Source of the DNA: Fagopyrum homotropicum
Taxonomy: Eukaryota; Streptophyta; Magnoliopsida; Caryophyllales; Polygonaceae
Reading direction: 5' to 3'
DNA length: 64,000 nucleotides
Assembly: GCA_033239125.1 (NCBI GenBank)
Contig: BSWB01000001.1
Location: 55,705,501-55,769,500 of the forward strand
Shown here: piece by piece, positions 43,645-55,538 of the stretch
How positions within the stretch are numbered: position 1 is the stretch's first letter
Layout of the letters: the number at the start of each line of letters is the position of its first letter
The notes under the pieces: model-generated
What the model saw: only the letters and a program-made list of their open reading frames with translations
Told to the model about the DNA's origin: nothing
Databases searched by the model: none
Translations under genes and position numbers: made by a program

Positions 43645-44520
43645 GTGTATGTTTGGTAACGTAAGATTATGTATATGAATGTGAAGATGAAGAAAATTAT
43701 TTAGATGAAAAATAAATTTAATAAATTTGTTTAAGGAGATGGGAAATTAAAATAAGTGAAATGAGTGTTTGGTAAAATCCACATGATTGTATATAAAATT
43801 ACAAAAAAGGGTACGGAGTCAACTTTTTATTCTTTATCGTGTGATGATGGGGTGATATTAATTTTTATTTGCACAGTCCCGTAAATATAGTTCTAATTTA
43901 TTGTTTTTCTCTCGTTACCATGGATATCAGCAAATATCTCAAGAATCCTCTCATCCACTCTTCACTGCGGATCCAGTGAGTTTGTGTATTTGTAATTAGG
44001 GTTTTAGGTTCTAGCCGCCCTAATTTCATATCTACCACCCTCTCTTTTCAGTTTTAGTCTCTACAATCAGGTTCCGGTTTTCATCATGTGAAAGAAGAAC
44101 AAAAGAGCATCCATTGTTGTTTTTGTGAGTTTGTATCTACAATTAGTATTTCTATGACAGTATTCTCATTACGGCAAGTAAAATATTGGAGCTTATCTTC
44201 TCTTGTAGGTGACTCCTTGTAGGGCTTTACAACAAATAAGCTTAACAAATCGGTAATAGTATGACGTAAAATATACAGACGGCATAAAGGAAAGAAAGGA
44301 AATCGCAAGGAGAAAGAGGGTAATATTGTCTAGAATTTTGTATCATCTCCATAAGCTTGGTAAAATTGAATTATGAAGTGGTTATAATTTTATCCTCCTC
44401 ATCCCCTCTCTTGATCTCCTTTATTCCCAATCAAATAAAAATAATTTTATAATTTCACCTCTTTAATCCTCAATCTCACCTCCATTCTTTTAATTTCGAT
44501 TGACCAAACGCAACCATAAT
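43645..44520. mobile_element. Possible MITE-like element
   Basis: Left end has TGTATGTTTGGTAACG, right end GACCAAACGCAACCATA: an imperfect inverted repeat around GTTTGGT/ACCAAAC, a common terminal pattern of plant MITEs. A second GTTTGGTAAAATCC lies inside at 43770. Target repeats not established. Confidence 0.3.
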
Positions 44521-45415
44521 CGAACACCAAATTACTCTTTATTTCAACTTTATTAATTTCGAAGATGGAATTAAAAATAATAAAAAATTTCAAAGCTAAA
44601 TCAAACATGTCGTTAGCATACAATAATCCATATTTTTTTGCATTTCATTAATCGCTTGAAATCATATGGGACATTAAAAAGTTTTTTGTTGTGGATGTTT
44701 ATTTTTTACGAAAAAGTTAAATACGCAGTGTTTGATTTTCTAAGTGACAAAAACTCATAAATTTAGTCGATAACAAGTAATTTAAACGTCGTGCAAATAA
44801 GTAGTTCTTTATATCGGTAAGATATCAAAATAATAGAAAAATTCATATGATGAAAATCAAAATAAACGAGTATTAAGACAAGAAGAAACATGGGAGGAAA
44901 TGAAGTTTAAGAAGTTTTGTACATCAAACATTAATGAGCTACGATAAATAGGAAATAGATGTTACCATCGATGAGACTACATTATAGGCATGTAGCTTCG
45001 CCTTCAGTGTTATAAAGACAACGTCGTCTTCACCACATAATGCTTCTTATTAATGCTAAATCCATTTCTTGAATTGGCCCTCTCAATGCGCATCCTCTGT
45101 CGCAGTCCCTTGTAATTATTCGTCTACAAGGCCTCGTGGAATTAATTACGACGACATTATACATTTTTTTTTATTAATTATCTCTTACTTTCGGTGCAAA
45201 ATTCGTGTTTAATTAATTTTACCCTTTGATCGTGAAAGCCAAATTAGGTTTAATTAATTTAGTACTTGAGGTTGCATAGAAATAAATTAGTTAAAATGGG
45301 TGAGTTGAGTAACTAGGTTCATGTTGTCCAGTTGAGCATCAAGTAAACTATTATGTTTTACATAGAAATAAATTATTTTTAAAAAATTAATTCAAAGGGT
45401 TGTTTGGTAATTTCG

Positions 45416-45550
45416 ATTTACACCGTCTAAGCCCAAGTCGAATCGGTTTTACACAAACCAAGCTCAATCGTTTCACACAAGCTCAAACCTCAATCAATTT
45501 ACACTAGCCAAATCGGTTTGCACAAGGGCAATCGGTTTACACAAGCCCAC
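45416..45550. repeat. Degenerate tandem repeats around AATCGGTTTACACAAGCC
   Basis: Five or six imperfect copies of 20-28 bp with core TCGGTTTACACAAGCC. Confidence 0.55.
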
Positions 45551-46344
45551 TTTCTAACCCTTTTACCATCTGAATTAATTGAACTTAAGTATTTTGTTGT
45601 TATTTTTTGTAACGTTATACTTAAAACCTATGTTAATACAAAAGGTAATGTAATATCCAATTTCAGTTACACAATGTTAATACACAATATGTTCGAAGCC
45701 TACTATTGGAGATTTGGGCTAAGTCTTCATTGTAACCGTTGAGCTTGTCTTGAGACAAGGTGCAATGAGTTGTTCACATGTGTGTCACTATGGTCCGGGT
45801 TGCGGGAGGCAAACCAAGTGACCGGCACTAAGTACAACTAGTATTATAAGGGGAGTTGAATCAAAGCAAGGTGATTCACGACAAGGTCAACTTGTGGTAG
45901 ATTTTAGAAGGCCGACGTTTGGGGCTTTTTAGCTACATTTTATCGGCACATCTTTGGTTCTTAGGCCTTATATTGGCTAAAGAATATGTGGTTACAAATT
46001 GGGAGCAATCCAAGCTCAAATGCTTAGTGAATGTCAATGAACCAGCTAGTGAGCTTCTTTAGGAGCTACACTAGCTTGAGCTAAAACATTGAGTATTTGT
46101 GGATCTTGGAGCTTACCCTATCTATATTAAAGTGAATGAAGCTCATTGGAAATGTTTGGATCAAGAAAAATAAGCTAGCTCTAAGCTCGCTCTGGGTAGC
46201 GGTTTTGGGCTCCCTATGTGGGCCTCGGGCCTCGGGCCTCGGGCTTTCTAGGGCTTCAAGGCCCATCTTCCAAGTAACTTCCACGTAACTTCCATAACCG
46301 ATTTTAACCACTTTAAACTTTCCAAAACCGTGGCCCCCTATGCC

Positions 46345-46351
46345 TATAAAA
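46345..46351 (+). promoter_or_regulatory. Probable TATA box of copia element P
   Basis: TATAAAA followed by GGGAGAG, about 750 bp before the gag ATG. Confidence 0.55.
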
Positions 46352-46757
46352 GGGAGAGCCATTTGCACTTGATTTCACATTCGTTTTTGCAACAATAAAG
46401 TTTTTAGTTCCATTGTATTGACATTGGATAGGCCTTCTTATAAGCTTGTTTGCAAAAATCGAAAGACCAGTATAGTTCCTTTGTATTGAACAAGGATAGG
46501 CATCCATCTTAGTTTGGTTTTGTATTGACAAAACTTAGGAATACCCTTTCTACAAAGTAAGACAAGTAAGTCTCTTACTTAGTCTTTGTAACGTATAACG
46601 TTTTATCCAACTAAGGTATTTGGATATTCCCGGTGTAGGGGAGAATACACTTAGAAGGAAAATTCATTTATGAATGACTCATTAAATTATCCAAGTCAAT
46701 GGTTTTAACATATAACAAACGGTTTATAAGATGTGCAATTGAACTTAACTTCTATTA

Positions 46758-46924
46758 GAGTTTTGTCTACTCCTTTTCGGAGATTACAAACTCTTGGTTG
46801 AGTTTTGTCTACTCCTTTGAAAATTACAAACTCTTTTTGGTTGAGTTTTGTCTACTCCTTTGGAGACTACAAACTCTTGGTTGAGTTTTGTCTACTCCTT
46901 TGTGGAGATTACAAACCCTTGGTT
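46758..46924 (+). repeat. Four ~42-bp tandem repeats in copia leader
   Basis: Units starting GAGTTTTGTCTACTCC at 46758, 46800, 46843 and 46883; period 42, 43 and 40 bp. Each ends in GATTACAAACTCTTGGTT or close to it. Confidence 0.88.
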
Positions 46925-47097
46925 AATAACTTGTTTTTAGTTCAAGATAATTATATTAATTTGATTGGCAATTGGGAGAACCGTCTACTCACATAAGTGA
47001 GACTACGGCCCTTTGGTCTAAAACCGGATACCGAAATTCCAATAATCTTCTAAGTGTATTTATTGTTAATTGTTTTGTAGGATTGGATTGGTCAATA

Positions 47098-48047
47098 ATG
47101 AGTAAGACGTTAATGACAGAATTGACTTCTCGTTTTGGGAAGTTGGATAAGTTTGAGGGTGTAGACTTTAGGAGGTGGCAAAAGAAAATGCACTTCCTCT
47201 TGACTACACTAAAAGTCGCTTATGTACTCACTACAGCTAGACCGGCCAAGCCGGTTGACGATATGGTGGAGGAGATGGAGGTTGTCCGCCAAAGGAGCAA
47301 ATGGGATAATGATGACTACATATGTTGTGGTCATATTCTCAATGGCATGAGTGATGCATTGTTAGATGTCTACCAAAGTGTAGAGTCATCAACATCAATG
47401 TAGGATCAACTAGAGTATAAGTACATGGCGAAGGGTGCTTCATCTCGCAAATTCTTAGTCTCGGATTTTAACTCATATAAAATGATGGACTCAAGGCCGG
47501 TAATGGAACAATACAATGAATTGCTCCGGATTCTTGGGAGGTTCACTCAACATGTCATGCATATGGATGAGGCCATTGCGGTTTCGTCTATAATAGATAA
47601 GCTCCCCCTTCGTGGAAGGACTTCCGCCATGTGCTAAAGCACAAGAAGGAAGAGCTCACGTTGGTAGAACTTGGCTCTCACCTTCAAATTGAACAAGGCC
47701 TTAGGGTACAAGAAGGGGGAGTCAAGAAGGAGGATAAAACTTCTACTTCCCACGAGGCCAACATGATGGATGGCAAGGGCAAAAGGAAGAGGTTCAAAGG
47801 AAAGGACAAGGACAAGGGAAATAAGCCCACGAAGTCCAAGAAGGATAATGTTGACAAGAAACCAAAAGGTTCTTGTTGGAAGTGTGGCAAGACTGACCAC
47901 TTCAAGCGGGATTACAAGTTTAAGGACGATGGATCCAAGGGTGGAGGCCAAAGTGGCCAAAACCCCTCAAACCAAGGTGACTTACTTATGAGTCTTGATT
48001 CTAACTTTGATATAAATTTTGATTTGAATTATGTCATTGACTTTTGA
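47098..48047 (+). pseudogene. gag of copia element P
   Basis: ATG at 47098 starts a copia-type gag (FGKLDKFEGVDFRRWQKKMHFLLTTLKV). A TAG at 47401 replaces a codon in the usual WDxLE stretch, and a one-base loss near 47605 shifts the frame to 47631-48047. The zinc knuckle CWKCGKTDHFKRDY has Tyr in place of the last Cys. Lys-rich before the knuckle. Dead copy. Confidence 0.85.
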
Positions 48048-48190
48048 ATGTTTGTCCATGCAGGATGATGACCTTGGATGGTGGGTGGACTCGGGTGCAA
48101 CAACGCATGTTTGCAAAGATCGGCGTTGGTTCAAGACATACGTTGTTGCTAACAATGGAGCACTCATACATATGGGAAACAAGTCTACAA
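48031..48190 (+). pseudogene. Protease of copia element P
   Basis: WWVDSGATTHVCKDRRWF with the copia protease active site DSGAT. The domain runs into an 18-base C tract at 48191-48208; the second half of the protease (FTSGKTLVLSNGLHAPAIRKNVVSG) continues in another frame after it. Confidence 0.82.
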
Positions 48191-48208
48191 CCCCCCCCCC
48201 CCCCCCCC
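48191..48208 (+). repeat. 18-base poly-C tract
   Basis: Uninterrupted run of 18 C inside the protease sequence; it separates two frames of one domain. Confidence 0.95.
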
Positions 48209-49600
48209 GTTTTAGGAAGAAGACGGGTTGATCTATACTTCACAAGTGGCAAGACTCTAGTCTTGTCAAATGGACTACATGCACCGGCCATTAGAAAGAA
48301 TGTGGTTTCTGGTGGTGTAATCAATAGGCTTGGCTTCAAACAAGTCATAGAAGCCGACCGCTATGTATTATCTAGGAGAGGAAAATTTTTAGGCTTTGGC
48401 CATTGGAACAATAATATGTTTCTTCTCTCTTTATGTAATAAACTTTCTAATAGTAATATAAACAAGAACAACTTGTTTACATTGTCTTCTTCTTCTTCTT
48501 TCAAATGTGATTTTGTTAAATGGCATGCACGACTTGGACATGTTCATTTTAAGCGTATGAATGACATGACTAAGGATGGTATTTTACCTAAACTTGACTT
48601 GCCAAAAGACAAGTGTAAAACGTGCATGTTGACCAAGATAACAAGACTTCCATTTCCTAGAGTTGAAAGAAAACAATCAATGCTCGGCTTAGTCCACTCG
48701 GATCTAGGCGACTTGCACTCTACTCCTTTATTAGGAAAGAAGGAGTATTACGTAACATTGATAGATGATTACTCTAGGTATTGTTACGTATATCTACTCT
48801 TAGCAAAGAGTGATGCCTTAGACAAATTCTATGTATTCAAGAATGAATCTGAGTTGCAACAAGGTACCTTAATAAAAAGACTACACACGGATCGTGGTGG
48901 TGAATTTATGGATAAGGAATATTTTAAGAGTGTCGGGATCATACATGAGACCATGGCACCTTACACACCACAATCAAATGGTGTGGCCGAATGAAAGAAC
49001 CGAGTGCTTAAAGAGATGGTCAATGTCATGCTGTCTTGCTCGGGTCTTAAGCATTCGTTTTGGGGTGAAGCTATGCTCACGGCAAACTTCATGCTTAATA
49101 GTGTTCCAAACAAGTCATAGAAGAAAGAAGACTCTTTATGAACTATGGTTCAAAAGGAAGCCAAACCTACATTACTTACGAGTTTGGGGATGTCGAGCCA
49201 TAGTAAGGCTCAATGACAACAAACGTAAAACTTTAGGTGAAAAAGGTGTTGAGTGTGTGTTCATTGGCTATGCAGAACACTCCAAAGCTTATAGGTTCTA
49301 TGTGATAGAACCAAATGACTTCATATCGGTTAATACCGTAATAGAGTCTAGGGATGCCATCTTTGATGAAGATCGCTTCACCTCGGCTCCTAGGCCTAGG
49401 GAAGTGATCAACATGACCTTAGATTTGGAACACCCAAACAAGCATCGTAGGATACAAGATGAATCATGGCAAGCGTCGCATAGGCTTGACTTGCCAAAGA
49501 TTGCTTCCATGAGCACTAATTTGTCCCGAAAATCAATTTTTCAAGTGTTCTTGGTTGAAGGGTCAAGGGATAATGAAATGAATCGTCACTCTTACTTTCA
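48209..49600 (+). pseudogene. Integrase of copia element P
   Basis: GAG-pre-integrase segment FVKWHARLGHVHFKRMNDM with the His pair and CKTC of the zinc finger, then the catalytic D of VHSDLGD, D of HTDRGGEF and E of NGVAE. The codon after that Glu is TGA (48992-48994), probably from CGA. A further TAG and frame change lie near 49118-49125, after which LWFKRKPNLHYLRVWGCRA continues the integrase C-terminal region. Confidence 0.85.
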
Positions 49601-51028
49601 TATAGATGTGGATCCAAAGACATTTGATGAGGCCATGAAGTCTCAAGATGTTGCCTTTTGGAAGGAAGCAATCCAAGAGGAGATGAACTCCATTATGGGC
49701 AATCATATATGGGAGTTAGACAACCTTCGTTCCGGTTGCAAACCTTTGGGATGCAAATGGATCTTCAAGAGGAAGATGAAAGTTGATGGTTCTATTGACA
49801 AGTTTAAAGCACGCTTGGTCATCCAAGGCTTTAGAGAAATGAAAGGTGTCGATTACTTTAACACATATGTTCAGGTGGCTAGGATTACAACCATTAGGTT
49901 ATTAATAGCTTGGCGGCTATACATAATCTAGTGATTCATCAAATGGATGCCAAGACAACATTCCTTAATGGTGATCTAGATGAGGAAGTGAATATGAGAC
50001 AACCTAAAGAGTTTGTTTTAAAAGGACAAGAGCACAAAGTATGTCGCTTGGTCAAATCCTTGTATGGACTAAAGCAAGCTCCAAAGCAATGGCATCAAAA
50101 GTTTGATGATGTCGTATTGTCAAATGGATTTAAGATAAATCAAGCTGACAAGTGTGTCTATAGTAAGTTTGATCATACCGGTCAAGGTGTGATCATATGC
50201 TTATATGTTGATGACATGTTGATATGTGGAACAAACCAAATACAAGTAGATCTCACTAAGGATTTCTTGTCCACTAAGTTTTCTATGAAAGACTTAGGTG
50301 AGGCGGATGTGATTCTAGGCATAAGAATCAAACGTGATGCTAAAGGCTTAAGCCTCACAAAATCACACTACATTGAGAAGATTGTCAAACGCTTCCAATG
50401 TGATAAAAGATCAATTGTTAGTACTCCTATGGACTCAAGTGAGAAGTTGATGCCCAACCAAGGATCAGCTGTCTCTCAACTTGAGTATGCACAAGTAATA
50501 GGATGTTGCATGTGTGCAATGACTAACACTAGGCCAGATATTGCTTTTGCTATTGGTAAATTGAGTAGGTACACAAGTTGTCCTAGCTCACAAAATTGGA
50601 AGGCACTAAGGCGTGTGCTTAGGTACCTCAAGGGGACCATGGGTTTTGGTATCTTGTACAGTAAGTATCCTTCAATGATAGAAGGCTACTCGGATGCATC
50701 ATGGATCACTAATCTAGATGATCACTCATCCACCACATGATGGGTTTTCTTGTTAGGTGGTGGTGTCATTTCATGGGCTTCAAAGAAGCAAACGTGCATT
50801 ACAACCTCGACCATGGAGTCCGAGTTTGTGGCACTTGCCACTGCCGGCAAGGAATCTGAATGGCTAAGAAATTTGGTTCTAGAAATTCCTCTATGGCCAA
50901 AACCGGTTTCTCCTATCTCAATTCATTGTGATAGTGCAGCTACGTTGGCTAAAGCTTATAGTCAAACGTACAATGGGAAATCAAGTCATCTTGGTGTGAG
51001 ACATAGCTCGGTTAGTGAGCTCATAACT
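49601..51028 (+). pseudogene. Reverse transcriptase and RNase H of copia element P
   Basis: Copia order confirmed: polymerase follows integrase. Visible: WKEAIQEEMNSI, GCKWIFKRKMKVDGSIDKFKARLV, a frame change near 49910, then HQMDAKTTFLNGDL, VCRLVKSLYGLKQAPKQWH, catalytic YVDDM near 50205, and RNase H with SDASW and ESEFVAL. A TGA sits at 50738-50740. It is cut at 51028 by element C within the RNase H end (RHSSVSELIT); the rest and the 3' LTR lie off the window. Left target repeat of C would be TAACT (51024-51028). Confidence 0.88.
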
Positions 51029-52779
51029 TGATAGCATGAATTATAGGCTATATTTTGGGGTTTGTTTGGACGTTTTATCTTTCATTATCTGCATGTTTGT
51101 ATGTATATTATGTGATTATATTACCATTTCATCTACCTTTACGAGAATCGAGGTCTACACCTAGTTTTGTTGTAATCGTAGGTAAAATGGCACGTTTTGC
51201 ATCAAAAAGGAGCTATGGAGTCATTTGAGCTACATTGAGGAACATAAGGAACCATCCAGGAAGCATAGTTATGGATTTAAGATTCACTTTGGACCAGTTT
51301 TGAGAGATTTCACATTCAGTTGTGACTCACCTCGGTTGACCACAGATTCACCTCGACCGAGGTGATCCAGGGAAGTCGACTCGACCGAGGCGAATACCTA
51401 GGACGCGGCGAGAATATTTTATTCTTGGCTGAGATCTTTTATCTTTGGAAAGTGATCTTATATTTTTGGGCTTGGTTCCTGGAAGGAAGAAGATATATTA
51501 GATCTTATATTTTACCTATTTTTTATGGGAAGAGATCTTTTCTAAGATATCTTATCTTTGGAGGGTTATTTTCCTATAAAAAGGGTTGGATTTCCACAAA
51601 TCCAACATCATGCTATACCATCGATCAGAGTTTACACAACGCAGCAGCCATACTCCAGTTGGGAGATTTGAAGAACCTTTTTGAAGGTTGAAGGAAGATT
51701 GAAGATTGTAGCTTTTATAGCTTTTGGAAGGTTTTCTTGTAAGATTACCTTAGATTCTCTTCCTAGTTGTCTTGCTTGTTGGATTTATATCCAAAGAACG
51801 CTTTGTTGTGATTTTTGATTCAGTTATTGAACTCTTTTCATTAAATTCTTCTTGTTCAAATATTCACCTTCTTCCCATATACTTGATTAATACTTTCATG
51901 ATGATGAGTGGCTAATTTCCTTGTGTGATTCTAGGGTGATTGGCTGAAGGTTGTGGGAAAAACGATAATAGAATAATCTTAGTTTCCAGTAGGATCCTGA
52001 AAGTTCGAGTCTCTAACCTTAACCCCAAGCATCTCGTTCAGTCGATGAACATCTCGGCCGGGGTGGAATTTGGCTGACCGAGGTGACTTATCTGATCCTA
52101 AACTGAGAGTTAAGTGTTAGAGTTTGCAAAATCCTATCCTTATTATACCTTTCCTGGTTCAATGCAAGCTTAGGATGAGACTTACCCGGTAATTCCTTAG
52201 TTTGTGTGTCTAAGATCATAAGTGTAGGTAATAAAGGTTTATCCTTTATTGGGGTTTGAGTGTGCTTTCATCCCATCTTCGTGAGTTAGCCTGAGACTTA
52301 CCCGGTAAAGGTTGATTCTATTCCCTTAGATGGTATGTTAGTTTGAGGTTATAGTTCTTTATCTTGATTCCTTGAGACTTACCCGGTAATAGGAGTTACG
52401 GTTTAGGATTAGTGAGTAGCGAGACTTACCCGGTGAACTATTCCACTTTAGAAACGCCTTCCCTACGTAAAAAACCTCAGCTTTGTCCGCTTATCTTTAG
52501 ATCTTGAGTTGGAACCACAACTAGATGCTTTAATCCCTAGAATTGCATGTTTGCTTTATTGACTTCTTATTCATCTTTGATTGTTTTAATTGCCTTTGTG
52601 GTTAGTATTCACATAAGCATACCGTAATTGGACTTTGTTTCACTAAGTCCCTGTGATCGACCCCTGGAATTCCTTGCTTTTACTACGATTGACCCGTACA
52701 CTGCGGGTTCGCATCCTTGTTTTAAGCTTAAGTCTAGGGTTATAAATTTAAAGCTTGTACACACCGTTTGGAGCGAACA
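51029..52779 (+). mobile_element. 5' LTR of element C
   Basis: 1,751 bp, TGATAGCATG to GGAGCGAACA, close relative of the element E LTRs (one base shorter, moderate divergence). TATA box at 51575-51581; cassettes at 51328-51392 and 52030-52086; GAGACTTACCCGGTAA words at about 52177, 52291, 52375 and 52420. Confidence 0.92.
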
Positions 52780-52785
52780 AGTTTT

Positions 52786-52803
52786 TGGCGCCGTTGCCGG
52801 GGA
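52786..52803 (+). other. Primer binding site of element C
   Basis: TGGCGCCGTTGCCGGGGA, seven bases after the LTR end and single, unlike in E. A 10-bp palindrome GGTCTAGACC follows at 52807-52816 (in E at 13754-13763). Confidence 0.9.
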
Positions 52804-52905
52804 CTTGGTCTAGACCGAGCCGGTACGGTTTGCTCTTGGGGCACTTGTCCCCGTGTCTACTGACCACTATACTTGAGTGACATTTGCAGGTTCTTTCTTA
52901 GGTGT

Positions 52906-55538
52906 ATGCGAAAAACCCGCACTGGGAAGGAAATCGTTCCTTACGATCCCGAACCAGAAAAGACGTACAAGCGACGCTTAAGAGAAGCGAAGATGACCCA
53001 ACAAGACAACCGCGATCTTGAGGCCGAGTTGAAAGAGGCGCTAGAGCTGCTACGCCTCAGCAGGGAAGAACTAAGGCGAGAGAAGGAAGAAACTCGCACC
53101 AGGACTGAAGCAATCGAAGCAGATATGGCAGCCATACGAGACCAGATTCTACTTCAACCGAGGGAAGATCCAGTTGCTGATCCTCGACCGATGCAGGATC
53201 CAGTTGCTGACCCTCGACCGAGGCAGGTCCTAGTACCAGACGCCCCGGCCGATGTACTTCCACCTCGGATGCCAGTCCGAAACGTTCTTCTTGCAGGAAT
53301 CCCACAAACCCTAGGTCAAAGGATGGACCCTAATCAATAACTGAGGCGTCCAGGAGTTAACCTAGGAGATCCAGCGGACCATGACTATGAACTTCGACCG
53401 CAAGTTCTATCCATGATTCGCCAATGCCAATTCGGAGGGATGGAGAAGGAGTCACCGCATCAATATCTTCAAAACTATGAGATCATGATGGAGACCTTGA
53501 GACCCTCAAGGATTGAAAATAACAACTACAAGCTAAGACCTTTTTACTTTTCTTTAAAAGATAGAGCTCTTACTTGGTATCAATCTCTTCCTCCAAGAAA
53601 AATCAGCACATGGAAGGAGATGACTACGGAATTCTTGACGAAATTCTTTCCCCCCTCGAAGACAGCTGAAATGAGAGGGAAGATCAACGCTTTCATTATG
53701 AAGGACAAGGAGAGCTTGTCCAAGTCATGGGAGCGGTTCAAGGACATTCTTTTGGATTGCCCACATCATGGGATTCCAAAGTTAGAGTTATTGGAGATAT
53801 ACTTCAAAGGACTGGACGGAAGCACCCAGTTCAATCTCCAACTACTCTCCGCCGGTACCTTCATGGACATGGCGATTGACGAGGCTTGGGACTTCATCGA
53901 GAAGCAAGCCTTGCACATGGAGAAATACACCCACCAAGGAGCAGAAGGTGGAGTTAAAAGAGTTAATTTCCAAGAAACTCATCCCAACAACAATCAACTC
54001 ACGTCTTTGAAGAATGACGTGAAGCAATTGAAGGAACTCTTGGTTGCACAAACCAAGAAGGAAGAGCAAGGGCAAAGGAACAACAACAACGGATACCGTA
54101 ACAACAACAACGGTTCCCGGAACAACAATTACAACAACAACAACAATAGAGGATCCAATAGCAACAATTGGAGGGCAAACAACCAAAATAACGGTAACAA
54201 TCATTCAAACTCCAACTCTAATGATTCCTCTAACCCTTTCCTCTCTTCCCCTTCTTCTTCTTCTTCTACTCCATTAAAAAGCCAGGGGCAAGGATCAAGT
54301 TCGTCTCAGCCGGAAAAGAAAGACGCAGTTCTGGAGGCTATCTTGATCAAGCTCAACGCTATAGAGACTTCTATGACTTCATTTTCGAAGGCCCAAAAAG
54401 CCTTTGAACAACAACTTGCAAGTGGGGCGAATGAAACGCCAAGAGATCCAGGGAAGCTTCCAGCAAGGACGGAAAGCAACCCTAAGGGCCAAATCATGGC
54501 CATAACTACGAGGAGTGGACTAAAAACTGCAGATCCAGTGCCTCGGTCGGTGCCAGTACCGACGAAGACCACCTCGGTCCAAATGCAGTCGAAGAACACT
54601 TTGACCGAGATGCAAACCGAGGTGGAGCCACAGAAAGCGGAGGGGAAAACTGAAGTTTATATTCCACCTCCTGCATACAAATCACCACTTCCATTCCCCC
54701 AGTCAAGGGCCAGAGCACATCTAGACAAGCACTTTGGTAAGTTTCTTGACTTGATGAATAAACTACAAATTAACATTCCTTTCCTTGATGCTATTCTAGG
54801 AATGCCCGCCTATGGGAAGTTCTTGAAGGAGATCCTATCAAGGAAGAGGAAACTGGAAGATTTTGGTGAAGTTAGGATGACATCTAAATCCTTGGAGCTT
54901 ATTCAAATCATGAAGGAGAAGATGTCACCTAAATTGAGAGATCCCGGCTCATTTTGCATTCCCATTCAAGTTGGGGATGTCACTTGTGAAGCCCTTTGTG
55001 ATCTAGGAGCCAGTGTGAGCATCATCCCGCTGGAGCTATGTGTGAAGATCGGACTTGGAGAGCCCAAGCCGGTCAAGATTCGACTTTACATGGCGGATCG
55101 CTCCATCACCCATCCCATGGGCATCTTGGAGGACGTTCCGGTCAAATTAGGTAACTTCTATCTACCTATAGATTTTGTCGTACTTGACATTTCCGCAGAT
55201 TATCTTGTTCCTATTATTCTCGGGAGGCCATTTCTAGCAACTTCGGGTTGCAACGTGGATTGCAAGAACGCCAAGTTGAAATTTAACGTTGGCGGCGATG
55301 AGGTGGAGTTCGCACTACTTGCAGCCATGAAAGGGGAGCAGCTAACTGATGATATCTTCAACATCTACGATGAAGAAGAATCAAGAGAATTGGTGAGCTC
55401 TATCCTTATTAACGATCCACCCGAAAGAGTTATTAGCTTCAGTTTAATGGAGGAAGGTATAGATGCTTCTTGTGATGCAGATATACAGAGCTTAAAGGCA
55501 CTGGAAGAAGATCCAGGAGCTAAAACTGAGAAGCTGAC
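52906..55538 (+). pseudogene. gag-protease polyprotein of element C, 3' truncated
   Basis: ATG at 52906 matches the start of D's gag (MRK/MRR). The N-terminal ~145 residues are charged coiled coil plus Pro/Asp repeats; a TAA at 53338-53340 interrupts, in the same frame as the 712-codon frame 53413-55551. That has the gag domain (QCQFGGMEKESPHQYLQNYE, EFLTKFFPPSK, about residues 1-170), an Asn-rich stretch (~210-280), the PPPAYKSPLPFPQ linker and protease (DLGASVSIIP, ILGRPFL). Element B' enters at 55539, so the last ten residues of the open frame come from LTR sequence and no polymerase follows in the window. E probably depends on elements like this. Confidence 0.9.

Larger units (their letters stand above)
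43601..45690. other. AT-rich DNA without recognised gene
   Basis: No frame here resembles a known protein. One possible small DNA transposon (43645-44520) and a stretch of degenerate repeats (45416-45550) are noted separately. It is the longest part of the window not assigned to an LTR element. Confidence 0.6.
45690..47097 (+). mobile_element. Copia element P: 5' LTR and leader, boundaries unresolved
   Basis: Non-coding sequence before the copia gag. TATA box TATAAAA at 46345-46351 in a typical setting; a GGGCCTC short tandem repeat at 46221-46245; and four ~42-bp tandem repeats at 46758-46924. A start such as TGTTCGAAGC near 45698 is possible. I found no TGGTATCAGAGC-type primer site, so the LTR end is not placed. 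Confidence 0.6.

Noticed and set aside
44084..44308. Possible host gene in the AT-rich gap
   Set aside because: Only a 74-residue frame without domain, no splice or codon pattern I can support.
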